Shown here: positions 32,892 to 41,371 of the stretch, piece by piece | Layout of the letters: every line of letters begins with the position of its first letter | Position numbering within the stretch: position 1 is the stretch's first letter | Source: an uncultured Latescibacterota bacterium | GTDB taxonomy: Bacteria > Latescibacterota > UBA2968 > UBA8231 | Direction of reading: 5' to 3' | Assembly (NCBI GenBank): GCA_958295495.1 | Contig: OY282352.1 | Coordinates: forward strand, 2,232,001-2,296,000 | DNA: 64,000 bases | Position numbers and translations under genes: made by a program | Notes under the pieces: generated by a model | What the model was told of the DNA's origin: nothing | What the model saw: the letters and a program-made list of their open reading frames with translations, nothing else | Database searches by the model: none

Positions 32892-34526
32892 TTGCCGCGT
32901 CTTTTTTTCTCGTTGCTCATTGCCGTACTCCTCGCCTGCACCTCCCCCGAACCCCCGCCCAACCCAGATGTACTCGCCCGCGTCGGCGACGTCACCATCA
33001 CGCGCGACCGCGTCGAGAGTGCTGCGTTGCGGCTCTTTCCCAAGAACGCCCCGAGCGACCTCCGGCGCCAAGCACTCGAGCGGCTCATCGACATTGAGAT
33101 CTTGCTGTTAGGGGCTCGCCAAGAAGGCCTAGAAAACGACTTCCAAGTCAGAAGCAAAGTCGCGCAGCGGGAACAGGAACTCATCCTCGACGAAATGTAC
33201 CGTCGCGGCGTAGTCGCGGTCGCCGATGATATAGGCCGAGACGAGGCCCGCCAGTACTTTGAGCAGCACCGCATCGGCCAGCAGTGCCGCGTGAGTCGCA
33301 TTCTCGCCAGTGGGCCAGCCGCCATTGACCATGTGCTCACTCGCCTGCGCGGTCCCGACAGCTTTGCCGCGGTGGCGAGCGAACTCTCCGACGACGGCAA
33401 TACCGCCCAGCAGGGCGGCGACCTCGGCTGGAAGAGCCGCCTCGATTTCAAAAACTACGTTCTGCGCCGCCAGATCTTCAGGGCCAAACTTGGCGAAATC
33501 ATCGGTCCCGTGCAGGAGCCAGACGGCTTCTCGGTCTTCGTCGTCACCGACGAGCGCGAAGTGTCCTTTGAGGAGATGGCCCCCGCCGTCGTTGAGGCCA
33601 TGCAGGAGCAGAAGCACACCATCGCCACCTTTGAATTCCTCGAAGGGCTGGCCAATCGCGCCGACATTGCGGAACGGCGCGAGACCTTCGAGTTGCTCTT
33701 GGCCCGACTCAGCGAAGCCGACGCAGAAATGCCCACGTTCAAAACGGGAGAGACCGAGCTGGTGCTGCTCGAACTCGACGGCCAACCGTGGACGCTGAGT
33801 AACTTCATGGCCGCCATGACCAGCGAGCGCAACCAGGCGGAAATCCGCGAATTGGACGACTTGCGCCGCTTTGCCCGTCGCCTCTATGCCCTCAAGGTCC
33901 TGTTGCCCCGCCACGCCCGCGAAATAGGCATCCACGAGGCCGAGCGCGTCGCCAAAGGCATTGAAGCCACGCGCCGCCAAGCCCTAATCGAGCGCATCCG
34001 CCAAGTCAAAGTGCTCGAAACGCTCAACCCATCCAAAGAGGAAATTCGCGCGTACTACGCGGCGCACAAGGACCTCTATGTGCGCGAGCAGCGGATCTCG
34101 ATCCTCGAAATCCTCGTCGATACCCGCGCCCAAGCGGACTCGCTTTTGGCCGCCATCGAACGGGGCGGCGACTTAGGCGATCTAGCTCGCCGCTACTCGC
34201 GGCGCAGCACCCGCATCCGCCGCGCCGAAGGGCGCATCCAGCTTCTGCGTCCCGACAAGTACGGCAATTTAGGTTGGGAGGCCAAAGACGCTGAGGTCGG
34301 CCAGATCGTCGGCCCGGTCAAGACCGCGCAGGGCTTTACGGTTTTCAAGGTGCTCAAGAAAATTCCCGGTCGCCAGCAGAGCCTAGACGAGGTCTGGGGC
34401 CGAGTGCGATCCCACCTGCTCCAAGACCTGACCCATGAGCGCTTCGATGCGTTGCTGGCCAAACTTAACGATCAGTACGCCGACCAGATCTACATCTACG
34501 AGGACCGCCTGCACAAAGGGGCTTGA
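32892..34526 (+). CDS. Parvulin-type (SurA/PpiC-like) lipoprotein
   Basis: 544-residue lipoprotein starting with TTG at 32892, five bases after AGGAGG; the signal ends LLAC (Cys16). A SurA_N-like segment (VLARVGDVTITRDRVE...LERLIDIEILLLGARQEGL) precedes one parvulin unit at ~135-225 (CRVSRILAS, GGDLGWKSR, GEIIGPVQEPDGFSVFVV) and another at ~395-495 (QRISILEILVD, GNLGWEAKD, GQIVGPVKTAQGFTVFKVL). It is a predicted periplasmic foldase/chaperone. It diverges from the FG-GAP/ASPIC/TPR gene across the MITE-like element. The rare TTG start may keep expression low. Confidence 0.87.
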   Translation: MPRLFFSLLIAVLLACTSPEPPPNPDVLARVGDVTITRDRVESAALRLFPKNAPSDLRRQALERLIDIEILLLGARQEGLENDFQVRSKVAQREQELILDEMYRRGVVAVADDIGRDEARQYFEQHRIGQQCRVSRILASGPAAIDHVLTRLRGPDSFAAVASELSDDGNTAQQGGDLGWKSRLDFKNYVLRRQIFRAKLGEIIGPVQEPDGFSVFVVTDEREVSFEEMAPAVVEAMQEQKHTIATFEFLEGLANRADIAERRETFELLLARLSEADAEMPTFKTGETELVLLELDGQPWTLSNFMAAMTSERNQAEIRELDDLRRFARRLYALKVLLPRHAREIGIHEAERVAKGIEATRRQALIERIRQVKVLETLNPSKEEIRAYYAAHKDLYVREQRISILEILVDTRAQADSLLAAIERGGDLGDLARRYSRRSTRIRRAEGRIQLLRPDKYGNLGWEAKDAEVGQIVGPVKTAQGFTVFKVLKKIPGRQQSLDEVWGRVRSHLLQDLTHERFDALLAKLNDQYADQIYIYEDRLHKGA

Positions 34527-34547
34527 GCAGGTTCGGCCGGGATGCTG

Positions 34548-35027
34548 CTAATGATAAAGATCATCCCCGCCAAACCGCATCTTTCCCTTTGAAGCCTCCC
34601 CAAAGTACTGCTCCACCTTCTCCTGTGACCGCGGAAAGTACCGACTCAACTCTTCCACTACCGCTTGCACTTTCTCCACATCCTCTCCCATATCCAGCAA
34701 GAGCCGCGCGTACAAGAAGAGTAGTTGCAAGTTGCGCCGGTCCACTTCCATGGCCTGCTCTAGATGCGCCCGGGCCTCCTCCAATCGCCCCTCCTCGGCT
34801 AGGGCAGTACCCATCAGCAGATTGGCTTCGGCTCCCTCTGGATACAACTCCAGCAACACCTGCGCTAGCTCCCGCAAGGACGTGCCTTTGAGCTGTGGCT
34901 GCCCCCGGGTGTGCGTGCGTTCCAAAAGGTGTCCGTACTCGGCCGTACGCTGCCGTTCAAAAAAGGCGAGCACCGCGACGACGACCGCGACGACCAAAAG
35001 CAACTTGAGCGAGCGCAAGTATCGCAT
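34548..35027 (-). CDS. Small membrane-anchored TPR protein
   Basis: 159 residues: an N-terminal membrane anchor (LKLLLVVAVVVAVLAFF) and two TPR-like hairpins (LLMGTALAEEGRLEEARAHL, LFLYARLLLDMGEDVEKV). AAGGA precedes the ATG. It lies 32 bases downstream of the DUF6785 gene and is probably in its operon. It converges with the parvulin gene on the other strand. Role unknown; a scaffold for the DUF6785 transporter-like protein is one possibility. Confidence 0.75.
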   Translation of the reverse strand: MRYLRSLKLLLVVAVVVAVLAFFERQRTAEYGHLLERTHTRGQPQLKGTSLRELAQVLLELYPEGAEANLLMGTALAEEGRLEEARAHLEQAMEVDRRNLQLLFLYARLLLDMGEDVEKVQAVVEELSRYFPRSQEKVEQYFGEASKGKMRFGGDDLYH

Positions 35028-35059
35028 CTGGATTTCCTTTGCGTGCCCCTGCTAGAGCC

Positions 35060-36970
35060 TCAAAATACAAAAATCATATTGCCCTCTACCCCGAATGCTC
35101 CGTCTATAAAAACCCAGAGTGCAGAAGCGGAAAACTCGCCCAGCGCTAGGCCTAAAAAGAAGGGCCTCATCGTCCGGTAGAGCCGCACCCCACCATAGCG
35201 CAGAATCGCCGCCTTGCACAACCAAGCCAGCAGGATGGACAACCAGCCGAAGGTGACGATCGGGTGGGTGTTGGACACTGGGAAGCCGATGGGGTGCAGG
35301 GGCCAAGCCAAAAAACGCTGGCGTAGGTAGATCAGCACGCCCATGACGCTGGCCCCTAGGGCAATAAAGGTCAGCCGCGGCGCAAAGCTCTCCTCGGCCG
35401 CGTTGGCCAGCAAGGCCATGTGATTGAAGGGCCAGCGCACCACGCCGCGAAAGTACCAGCCGTGCAGATTGATGCCGCCGTGGGTATAGGCCAAGCTCAT
35501 GGTGTACCAAATCGAACCGGCTAGAGCTACCACTAGGGCGAGGAGCAGCGCCCACGGCAGGTGGCGCAGGTGCCGCTCCTGACCGGAGCTTAGGCGCAAA
35601 CTGTGCATCACTGAATTCATCATATTGGCCGCCGTATCTCCCAACCACGCCGTGCTCAACCCCAAGCCGGTCATGTTCTGCAGGCCCAGCACTTGGGGAC
35701 CAAAGCCGCGGATCATAAAGGCTTGGGGCACCATCGGCGTCTGGATACTGGGCAGACCCGCCTCGCAGGTTATGCGCGCTAGGCCGATAAATACAACTAA
35801 GGCACCAACGACCAGTAGGATGGCTACATACACATCGAGACCGGTGCTTATGAGCCAAACCGACATGAAGAGTAGGCCCCCGATGAAACCACACACTGCC
35901 GCTCGCGGGCCGAGCAATTCTCGCCGGGTCGATTCCTCGCGGCCTAGGGCTTGACGCCAGAAACTGCCCAGATGCTGGCGCGCATTCCACAACGCGAATG
36001 CAACTAGCACCAGCATAGCGCCCGACATTTGCAGCGAAAGGGGCGGGCTCGCTCCGCCGGAGGTCCACATATCCCCGCCGCTGATCTGCAAGCCGATGCG
36101 GGCGAAGGTGCTTTGTTCGAGTAGGCCCACCAGACAGAAGAACCACAGACTGAAGGAGACGCCCAGCGGCATGAGGTAAGACAAGCCGAGCACGGGGAAA
36201 TTGAGCAGGAAAGGTACGCTCATCCGGCCGTCGAGCAGGGGTATTGTACCGCGCACGGCGACTGGCTGAAACGCGTCGTGGTAGTTGTACAGCGAATTCC
36301 ACGAGTGCAACAATAGAGGGAGCAAAAGCCCCAGCCACAGCAAGCGGCTTTTGAAGAAGCGACCGATTCGCCGCTCTGCGCTGTCGGCGTCCTCCATCAT
36401 TGCTAGGGGTAACTGGGTCAGCGGAAAGACCAGTCGCTCCCGGTCTATCCACTGGCCGCGCAGCATAATGCCTAGGCAGAACGTAACCACCGAAAAGGCC
36501 ACCATAAAAGAAGTCCACGCGGCCAGCGGTACGACCCAAGCGGACCAGGGAATCGCAGCGTCTGGAGGCAGCCCCTCGAAAAACAAGTGTACTGCCTCGG
36601 GGTCTTGGGGCGTGAGATAGGGGTTGAGGTGAGGAATAAAAAAATTAGCCCAATTGTTTTCGGGCGTGGCGTAGTAGTAGATCCCGGAAATGATGGACAT
36701 AAAACCGCCGGTAAAGCCGGTAGTGACCACAGCTCCGGCTACTAGCATCATGGCGTAAATGAGGATTAGGTCGGCGCGGGTAAAAGCGAGATGGCGGCTC
36801 AGGGATTTGAGCAAGGGCGCGGCCAATGCCGTCAGCACAAAAAAGAATAGCACGGCGATGACGGGGATGGCATTGCCAGTCAGCAGCGAACCTTTGACGA
36901 TGAGCACGGCCCACGGGCTTATCAGGCTTATCGCCGCGACCAGCACCGCACCGGTCAAGAGGGCGCGCAT
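35060..36970 (-). CDS. DUF6785-family polytopic membrane protein (OPT-transporter-like)
   Basis: 636-residue membrane protein with about fourteen hydrophobic segments. LLRGQWIDRERLVFPLTQLP, an NNW(A) periplasmic loop, GLARITCEAGLPSIQTP, GDTAANMMNSVMHSL and PIGFPVSNTHPIVTFGWLS are features of DUF6785 proteins. These look distantly like oligopeptide (OPT) transporters and are frequent in Latescibacteria-, Poribacteria- and Planctomycetes-type genomes. The substrate is unknown. GAGGAG precedes the ATG at 36970. Confidence 0.82.
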   Translation of the reverse strand: MRALLTGAVLVAAISLISPWAVLIVKGSLLTGNAIPVIAVLFFFVLTALAAPLLKSLSRHLAFTRADLILIYAMMLVAGAVVTTGFTGGFMSIISGIYYYATPENNWANFFIPHLNPYLTPQDPEAVHLFFEGLPPDAAIPWSAWVVPLAAWTSFMVAFSVVTFCLGIMLRGQWIDRERLVFPLTQLPLAMMEDADSAERRIGRFFKSRLLWLGLLLPLLLHSWNSLYNYHDAFQPVAVRGTIPLLDGRMSVPFLLNFPVLGLSYLMPLGVSFSLWFFCLVGLLEQSTFARIGLQISGGDMWTSGGASPPLSLQMSGAMLVLVAFALWNARQHLGSFWRQALGREESTRRELLGPRAAVCGFIGGLLFMSVWLISTGLDVYVAILLVVGALVVFIGLARITCEAGLPSIQTPMVPQAFMIRGFGPQVLGLQNMTGLGLSTAWLGDTAANMMNSVMHSLRLSSGQERHLRHLPWALLLALVVALAGSIWYTMSLAYTHGGINLHGWYFRGVVRWPFNHMALLANAAEESFAPRLTFIALGASVMGVLIYLRQRFLAWPLHPIGFPVSNTHPIVTFGWLSILLAWLCKAAILRYGGVRLYRTMRPFFLGLALGEFSASALWVFIDGAFGVEGNMIFVF

Positions 36971-37002
36971 TCGGCTTGCTCCTCACATCCCAGCGCAACC
37001 AA

Positions 37003-37037
37003 AGAAGGGAGGGCAGGTACTCCCCGCCCTCCCTTCT
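37003..37037 (-). terminator. Terminator-like hairpin after the first CBM9-like gene
   Basis: A perfect 12-bp inverted repeat (AGAAGGGAGGGC at 37003-37014, GCCCTCCCTTCT at 37026-37037) with an 11-base loop lies about 30 bases past the stop at 37066. Read on the minus strand it is followed by a short T-rich stretch (TTTGGTT). It is likely an intrinsic terminator. Confidence 0.65.
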
Positions 37038-37065
37038 CGGCAAAAAAGAAAAACAACCTAATGGC

Positions 37066-37983
37066 TTACAGACCTTCCCCTAGCAGGCTTTTCACTTGGC
37101 CCCAAGAAGTAGCTTCAACCGCGGAGGCCGTGGGTTCTGTCGGCGTCATAAAGACATCGGGGATGCCGCCGGTGTTGGCGAACTGATCGCCCATGCTCAC
37201 ATAGGCCTGCCAGTAGAAACCGTTCTCGCAGCACTCCTCGGCGGTTGGATCGTTGCCGTTGGCGTTGAGGCCCTCGTCGGCATCGTCGAGGGAAATGCCC
37301 ATGCCGATGGTTGACTCAGGCGTCAGGAACCATTCCGTGCTAGCGTCGGGGCCACCACTGATCGACAGCGGATCGAAGAATCTGAGACTGAACTCGTAAA
37401 AATACTCATTGCCCACATTGGCATTGACGTTGTGGACGAAATCGCCCGAGTGCGTCCACCAGAAATTGAGCGCGTCCTGCTCAAAGTTGCCCAGTGCTCC
37501 ATTGTACATCTGCACTCGGGGGAATTGCTCGGACATGCTCAAGCAAATCTGATAGGCCGGCTGTAGGTCTTGGTCGTTGGGTGCCGAGTAGGGGCCGCCG
37601 CCTTGGTTATCTGGATCGAAGTGAATCTCGCAGTTGTCGTCGCGGAAGGTGCAACCGGGGTTTTTGTCCACGATCAGAAAGTCGTCAACCACGTGGACCA
37701 TGCCGTACACCCTATTCTGTCCTTCGTTCCAGCCGAGCAGAATGTCAACGAAGTGGTCGTCGGCGTCATCTACTCCGCCGGTCAGGATGAACATATCGGT
37801 GCTAGTTATTTCAAAGCTCGGATCCACCCACGCCCAATCATCGCGTTCTCCGTCGATGGTGGGCAGGATGTTGTCGGGGATGCCCACGGCGAAGTAGAGA
37901 GGCACTTCGACTGGGTCTTGGGCAAAAGAGGAAGTCGCAACGAGGGGCAACAAAAAGGCAACCAGTAACAGCGGGCGTAGCAT
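37066..37983 (-). CDS. Exported CBM9-like (carbohydrate-binding-fold) protein
   Basis: 305-residue exported protein; signal MLRPLLLVAFLLPLVATSSF to Ala, start fixed at 37983 by that signal and an AAAGGAG site. LPTIDGERDDWAWVD is the typical opening of a CBM9/DOMON-like sandwich, and CEIHFDPDNQGGGPYSAPND is a long motif shared with its paralogue at 46701-47612. Four cysteines (NPGCTFRDDNC, EECC) suggest disulfides or a metal site. Both paralogues end in SWGQ-(V/I)-KSL. It appears to be a single-gene unit with its own promoter-like sequence and terminator, which suggests an abundant secreted or surface protein; that is inference. Confidence 0.82.
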   Translation of the reverse strand: MLRPLLLVAFLLPLVATSSFAQDPVEVPLYFAVGIPDNILPTIDGERDDWAWVDPSFEITSTDMFILTGGVDDADDHFVDILLGWNEGQNRVYGMVHVVDDFLIVDKNPGCTFRDDNCEIHFDPDNQGGGPYSAPNDQDLQPAYQICLSMSEQFPRVQMYNGALGNFEQDALNFWWTHSGDFVHNVNANVGNEYFYEFSLRFFDPLSISGGPDASTEWFLTPESTIGMGISLDDADEGLNANGNDPTAEECCENGFYWQAYVSMGDQFANTGGIPDVFMTPTEPTASAVEATSWGQVKSLLGEGL

Positions 37984-38113
37984 ATAAAAGGCTCCTTTTG
38001 AGAGATGGGGCAAGCCCCTGACTGGGACTCGCACAGCGGAAGAACTAGTGATAGCCGATACCTCCTTTCGGGTTCCTAGCGGGATTGAGAGACGGGGGCT
38101 AAAGAGAGCTATT

Positions 38114-38142
38114 TTTATAAGCAAAATCCAACCGCATAACAA
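38114..38142 (-). promoter_or_regulatory. Promoter-like sequence upstream of the first CBM9-like gene
   Basis: On the minus strand TTGTTA (38142-38137), a 17-base spacer, then TATAAA (38119-38114), matching the bacterial housekeeping consensus at 4 of 6 and 5 of 6 positions. It predicts a leader of about 120 bases before the ATG at 37983. Confidence 0.4.
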
Positions 38143-38159
38143 GCGCAGAATGCGCTTGT
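38139..38159 (-). terminator. Short hairpin after the large lipoprotein gene
   Basis: Nine-base arms ACAAGCGCA and TGCGCTTGT enclose a three-base loop, 11 bases after the stop of the 38170-41370 gene. No clear T-run follows, and the arm overlaps the promoter-like sequence of the next gene. It may be a weak terminator or processing site. Confidence 0.35.
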
Positions 38160-38169
38160 CATGGGCAGA

Positions 38170-41100
38170 TTATGGTGGATGCTGAGTCAGCTTCTCGTAG
38201 ATAGTTAGTTGTTGCTGCGCTTCGGCAATTCTCCCCTGCTGCATGTAGAGCGCGCCTAGACTGGAGTACGCCTGAGCGTATTTGGGGTCCAGCGCAATCG
38301 CTTTCTTATAGGTTTGGATGGCTCGCTGAGGCTGGTTGATGGCCAGATAGGCATAGCCGAGGTTGTTGTAGGCGCGCACGTAGGTTGAATCGGCCTGTAG
38401 CAGGGCGCTGAAAATCTCAATGGCTTGGTGTGGGCGCTGCTGGCGCAGATACATATTGCCCAAGTTGTTTTGGGCGTCGATATGGCCGGGGTCGATCTGC
38501 AAAACGGCCAGATACGCTTGGCGGGCCGCTTCGTAGCGCCCGATGCGCCCATACACCTTTCCCAGTCCAAAGCACGCTGCGGCATCGCTGGGATTGAGCA
38601 CGATGGCCGTTTTCAAGTCCAGTAATTGCTGGTAGTTATCCTGCAAAAGCTCGAAGTAGTGCAGCACGGCATGGCCCCTAGCTCCCAGACCGGTGCGCAA
38701 GTAGGCCTGCCCTAAGCCGTAATAGGCTTCTGCGTGGTCTGGAGCTTCGCGGATGGCCCGCTCGAGATATTCGCTAGCTTGGGCCGGGCTTCCCGCATCG
38801 AGGAGCAAAATCCCCAACCGCGCCAACAGGGCACTCGCGTTGGGATGGGCAGCGAGGGCCTGCTGCAAAAGTTGCTGAGCCTCTTCCCCCTTCTCCTCGG
38901 CCATGTACATCCGTGCGATAAAGTCATAGGATTGGAGACGTTGGGGATCCAAGCGGACAACCTGCTGGAACTGCTCCAGTGCCGCCGCATAGCGGCCTTG
39001 GACGAAGTAATTCCATCCCAAGCGAAATTTGAGTTCAGCGCTGCCGGGCAGCGCGGCAACGCCCCGCGTCAGGGCCTGAATGGCAGTGCTGTATTCTGTT
39101 TGGCGGGCATAGACGCCGGCTAGGTTGATATAGGACTGCTCGTGGGAAGGCTGGTGCTCGATGGCCTGCCGGTAGTGAAAGATAGCCTGTTGGTACGAGC
39201 CTCGGCTGGCGTAAAAATTGCCCAAGTAGTAATGAGTGCTGGCTTCATCTCCTATAGCCAGTGCCCGCTGAAGTGCCGCCAACGCCTTAGTTCGATTGCC
39301 TTGATCGCCGTAGAGTTTTCCCAGTCCGGTATAAGCCCGGGCATGGGAAGAGTCGAGGGCGACGGCCCTGTGGTAATGGACTTCTGCCGCCCCATAGTGC
39401 CGTAGCTGGCGCAGTGCCTCGGCCAAGCGGAAGTGGGCGTCTGGAGCTCGGGGGCTGTCGGCGACTGCGGCGGTCAGCGCATCGATTTCCCCGACGGATG
39501 GTGCTGCGCCATCGGGCGGGGCAAAGCGTCCCGCGTCGATCAGGGCGGCTGGGGATTCCCGCCAGAACCGCTCCAGCTCAAACGCGGGCACTGCCGAGTG
39601 CCCTCCTGCTTGGAGCATCTTTTTATTGATGCTATCCCCGCGAGAGGTGCGGTCTGCGACCGGCTCTGTCGGCTCTGAGATCTTCAGTAGCTGGTCGGCC
39701 TCCACGTCTTTTAGTTGCTGGCGGATGCCCGAGGGCCAAGCGATATCTATCTGGTCGGCCCTGCCATAAACGCCTAGCCCGAAGAAAAGACGGGGGTCGC
39801 TCTGCGATAGATAGCCGGAACTGCTGCGGGTTTGCAGCGTTTGTCGGCGGCCCCCCGCCCTTACGGTAACTCGGGATCCCAAGCCATCCCGGTTGCTGCG
39901 GGTGCCTACCAAGCGCAGGGCGAGATAGTGGTTTTTCGATGCCGTATCGTTGCGCAGCAGCACGGCGGGCTGGTTGCTGTTGACTACGAAGAGATCGGGG
40001 TCGCCGTCGTTGTCGTAATCGGCCGTGGCCGCACCGCGCCCCACCATGGCTCGCTGAAAAAAAGGACCGGCTTGCGCGGAGATTTCGGCGAAGCGCCCCT
40101 GGCCGTCGTTGAGGAAAAGCTGGTCGCGCTGGCCATAGGAGGTCTGGGGATCGAAATTGGCGATATTGTCGTCAATATGGCCGTTGGCCACGTAGAGGTC
40201 TGGGTCGCCGTCGCGGTCGAGATCGAAAAAGTTGGCCCCGAATGCTAGGCGAGCGAAACTGGGGCCCCCCAGCCCCGAAGCAGTGGACCGATCGCGCCAT
40301 AAGCCGTCCCCCTTGCCTTGGTAGAGGGTATTGCTCTCCCACTGAAAATTGGTCACCAAAATTTCTAGGTGGCCGTCGCCGTCGGCATCGGCAATGTCGG
40401 TGCCCATGCCCCCTTCGGGCTTGCCTGCTTCGTTGTAGGCCGCGCCGGCCGCCAAGCCGATTTCGCTGAACGAGCCGTCCCCCTCGTTGCGGTAGAGGAA
40501 ATTGGGCGTGGCGTCGTTGGCTTGGAACAGGTCGGGATCGCCATCGCCGTCCCAGTCGAAAAAGACGACGCCCAGCTCGCGCCCTTTGAGGCTGAAAAGC
40601 CCCGCTTCTTGGGTGACATCGACGAAGCGCCCGTCGGCCTCATTGCGATAGAGGAAGTCGCGCCGGCCCGGGTATTCAGTGGGGGCGTAGTGACGCCGAT
40701 CTTTCTTCAGGCGGCCGTTTTCGTCGCGGGGATCGGTTTCGAACTGGTAATCGAGATAATTGGCGACATAGAGGTCCAAATCGCCGTCTAAGTCGCAATC
40801 GACGAAGGCCGAGCCTGTGGACCAGCTGCGGTCGCTGTCCGGGAGGGCTGCGGCTGTGACGGCGGTGAAGCGATCGCCTTCGTTGCGGTAGAGCGCGTTG
40901 GTGCCAAAGTTGGCCACGAAGAGATCGGCGTCCCCGTCGTTGTCGTAATCCCCTGCGCTACAGCCCATGCCGTAGCCGCTATCGGCGACCCCGGCCGCCG
41001 TTTCGACGAAGCGTCCGTCTGCTCGGTTGCGGTAGAGCGCATTGCGGGGCGGCTGAGGCGATATGTGCCCGGGCAGGTCGGCCCCGTTGACGACGTAGAG

Positions 41101-41370
41101 ATCCATGTACCCGTCGCCATTGTAATCGAAAAAGGCGGCTCCCGAGCCGAGGGCTTCCACCCCGTACTTCCGACCTGCAAGGCCGCTGGTGTGCTTAAAG
41201 TGAATACCGGCGACCGCGGTGACATCGGCGAATCGGACCGTCGGCCCTGACCGCTCTTGCGGGCGCAGAGGCGGATCGGCGACTGGAGCATCAGGCTCTC
41301 GCCCGCATCCCCACAGCAGCAGGGCGGCGAGCGCCCCCGCGGACGCGGGGGTAAAAACCTGCCGGTCCAC
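38170..41370 (-). CDS. Large FG-GAP + ASPIC/UnbV + TPR lipoprotein
   Basis: 1066-residue predicted lipoprotein with a GTG start one base after the upstream stop; signal ends LLWGC (Cys22). Seven calcium-loop FG-GAP repeats (e.g. DYNGDGYMDLYV, DYDNDGDADLFV, DWDGDGDPDLFQ, DLDRDGDPDLYV) fill residues ~45-465. An ASPIC/UnbV domain (LFFGLG, IAWPSGIRQQL) is at ~475-560, and about twelve TPRs run from ~640 to the end (YTGLGKLYGDQGNRTKALAA, YNNLGYAYLAINQPQRAIQT). It is a paralogue of 29486-32566. It is last in an operon with an FGE-fold protein and a di-haem peroxidase, so the propeller/TPR protein may scaffold or anchor those. Confidence 0.9.
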   Translation of the reverse strand: MDRQVFTPASAGALAALLLWGCGREPDAPVADPPLRPQERSGPTVRFADVTAVAGIHFKHTSGLAGRKYGVEALGSGAAFFDYNGDGYMDLYVVNGADLPGHISPQPPRNALYRNRADGRFVETAAGVADSGYGMGCSAGDYDNDGDADLFVANFGTNALYRNEGDRFTAVTAAALPDSDRSWSTGSAFVDCDLDGDLDLYVANYLDYQFETDPRDENGRLKKDRRHYAPTEYPGRRDFLYRNEADGRFVDVTQEAGLFSLKGRELGVVFFDWDGDGDPDLFQANDATPNFLYRNEGDGSFSEIGLAAGAAYNEAGKPEGGMGTDIADADGDGHLEILVTNFQWESNTLYQGKGDGLWRDRSTASGLGGPSFARLAFGANFFDLDRDGDPDLYVANGHIDDNIANFDPQTSYGQRDQLFLNDGQGRFAEISAQAGPFFQRAMVGRGAATADYDNDGDPDLFVVNSNQPAVLLRNDTASKNHYLALRLVGTRSNRDGLGSRVTVRAGGRRQTLQTRSSSGYLSQSDPRLFFGLGVYGRADQIDIAWPSGIRQQLKDVEADQLLKISEPTEPVADRTSRGDSINKKMLQAGGHSAVPAFELERFWRESPAALIDAGRFAPPDGAAPSVGEIDALTAAVADSPRAPDAHFRLAEALRQLRHYGAAEVHYHRAVALDSSHARAYTGLGKLYGDQGNRTKALAALQRALAIGDEASTHYYLGNFYASRGSYQQAIFHYRQAIEHQPSHEQSYINLAGVYARQTEYSTAIQALTRGVAALPGSAELKFRLGWNYFVQGRYAAALEQFQQVVRLDPQRLQSYDFIARMYMAEEKGEEAQQLLQQALAAHPNASALLARLGILLLDAGSPAQASEYLERAIREAPDHAEAYYGLGQAYLRTGLGARGHAVLHYFELLQDNYQQLLDLKTAIVLNPSDAAACFGLGKVYGRIGRYEAARQAYLAVLQIDPGHIDAQNNLGNMYLRQQRPHQAIEIFSALLQADSTYVRAYNNLGYAYLAINQPQRAIQTYKKAIALDPKYAQAYSSLGALYMQQGRIAEAQQQLTIYEKLTQHPP

Positions 41371-41371
41371 T

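Noticed and set aside
35052..36539. 495-codon minus-strand frame
   Set aside because: Alternative frame of the DUF6785 gene; the main frame shows real membrane helices and family motifs.
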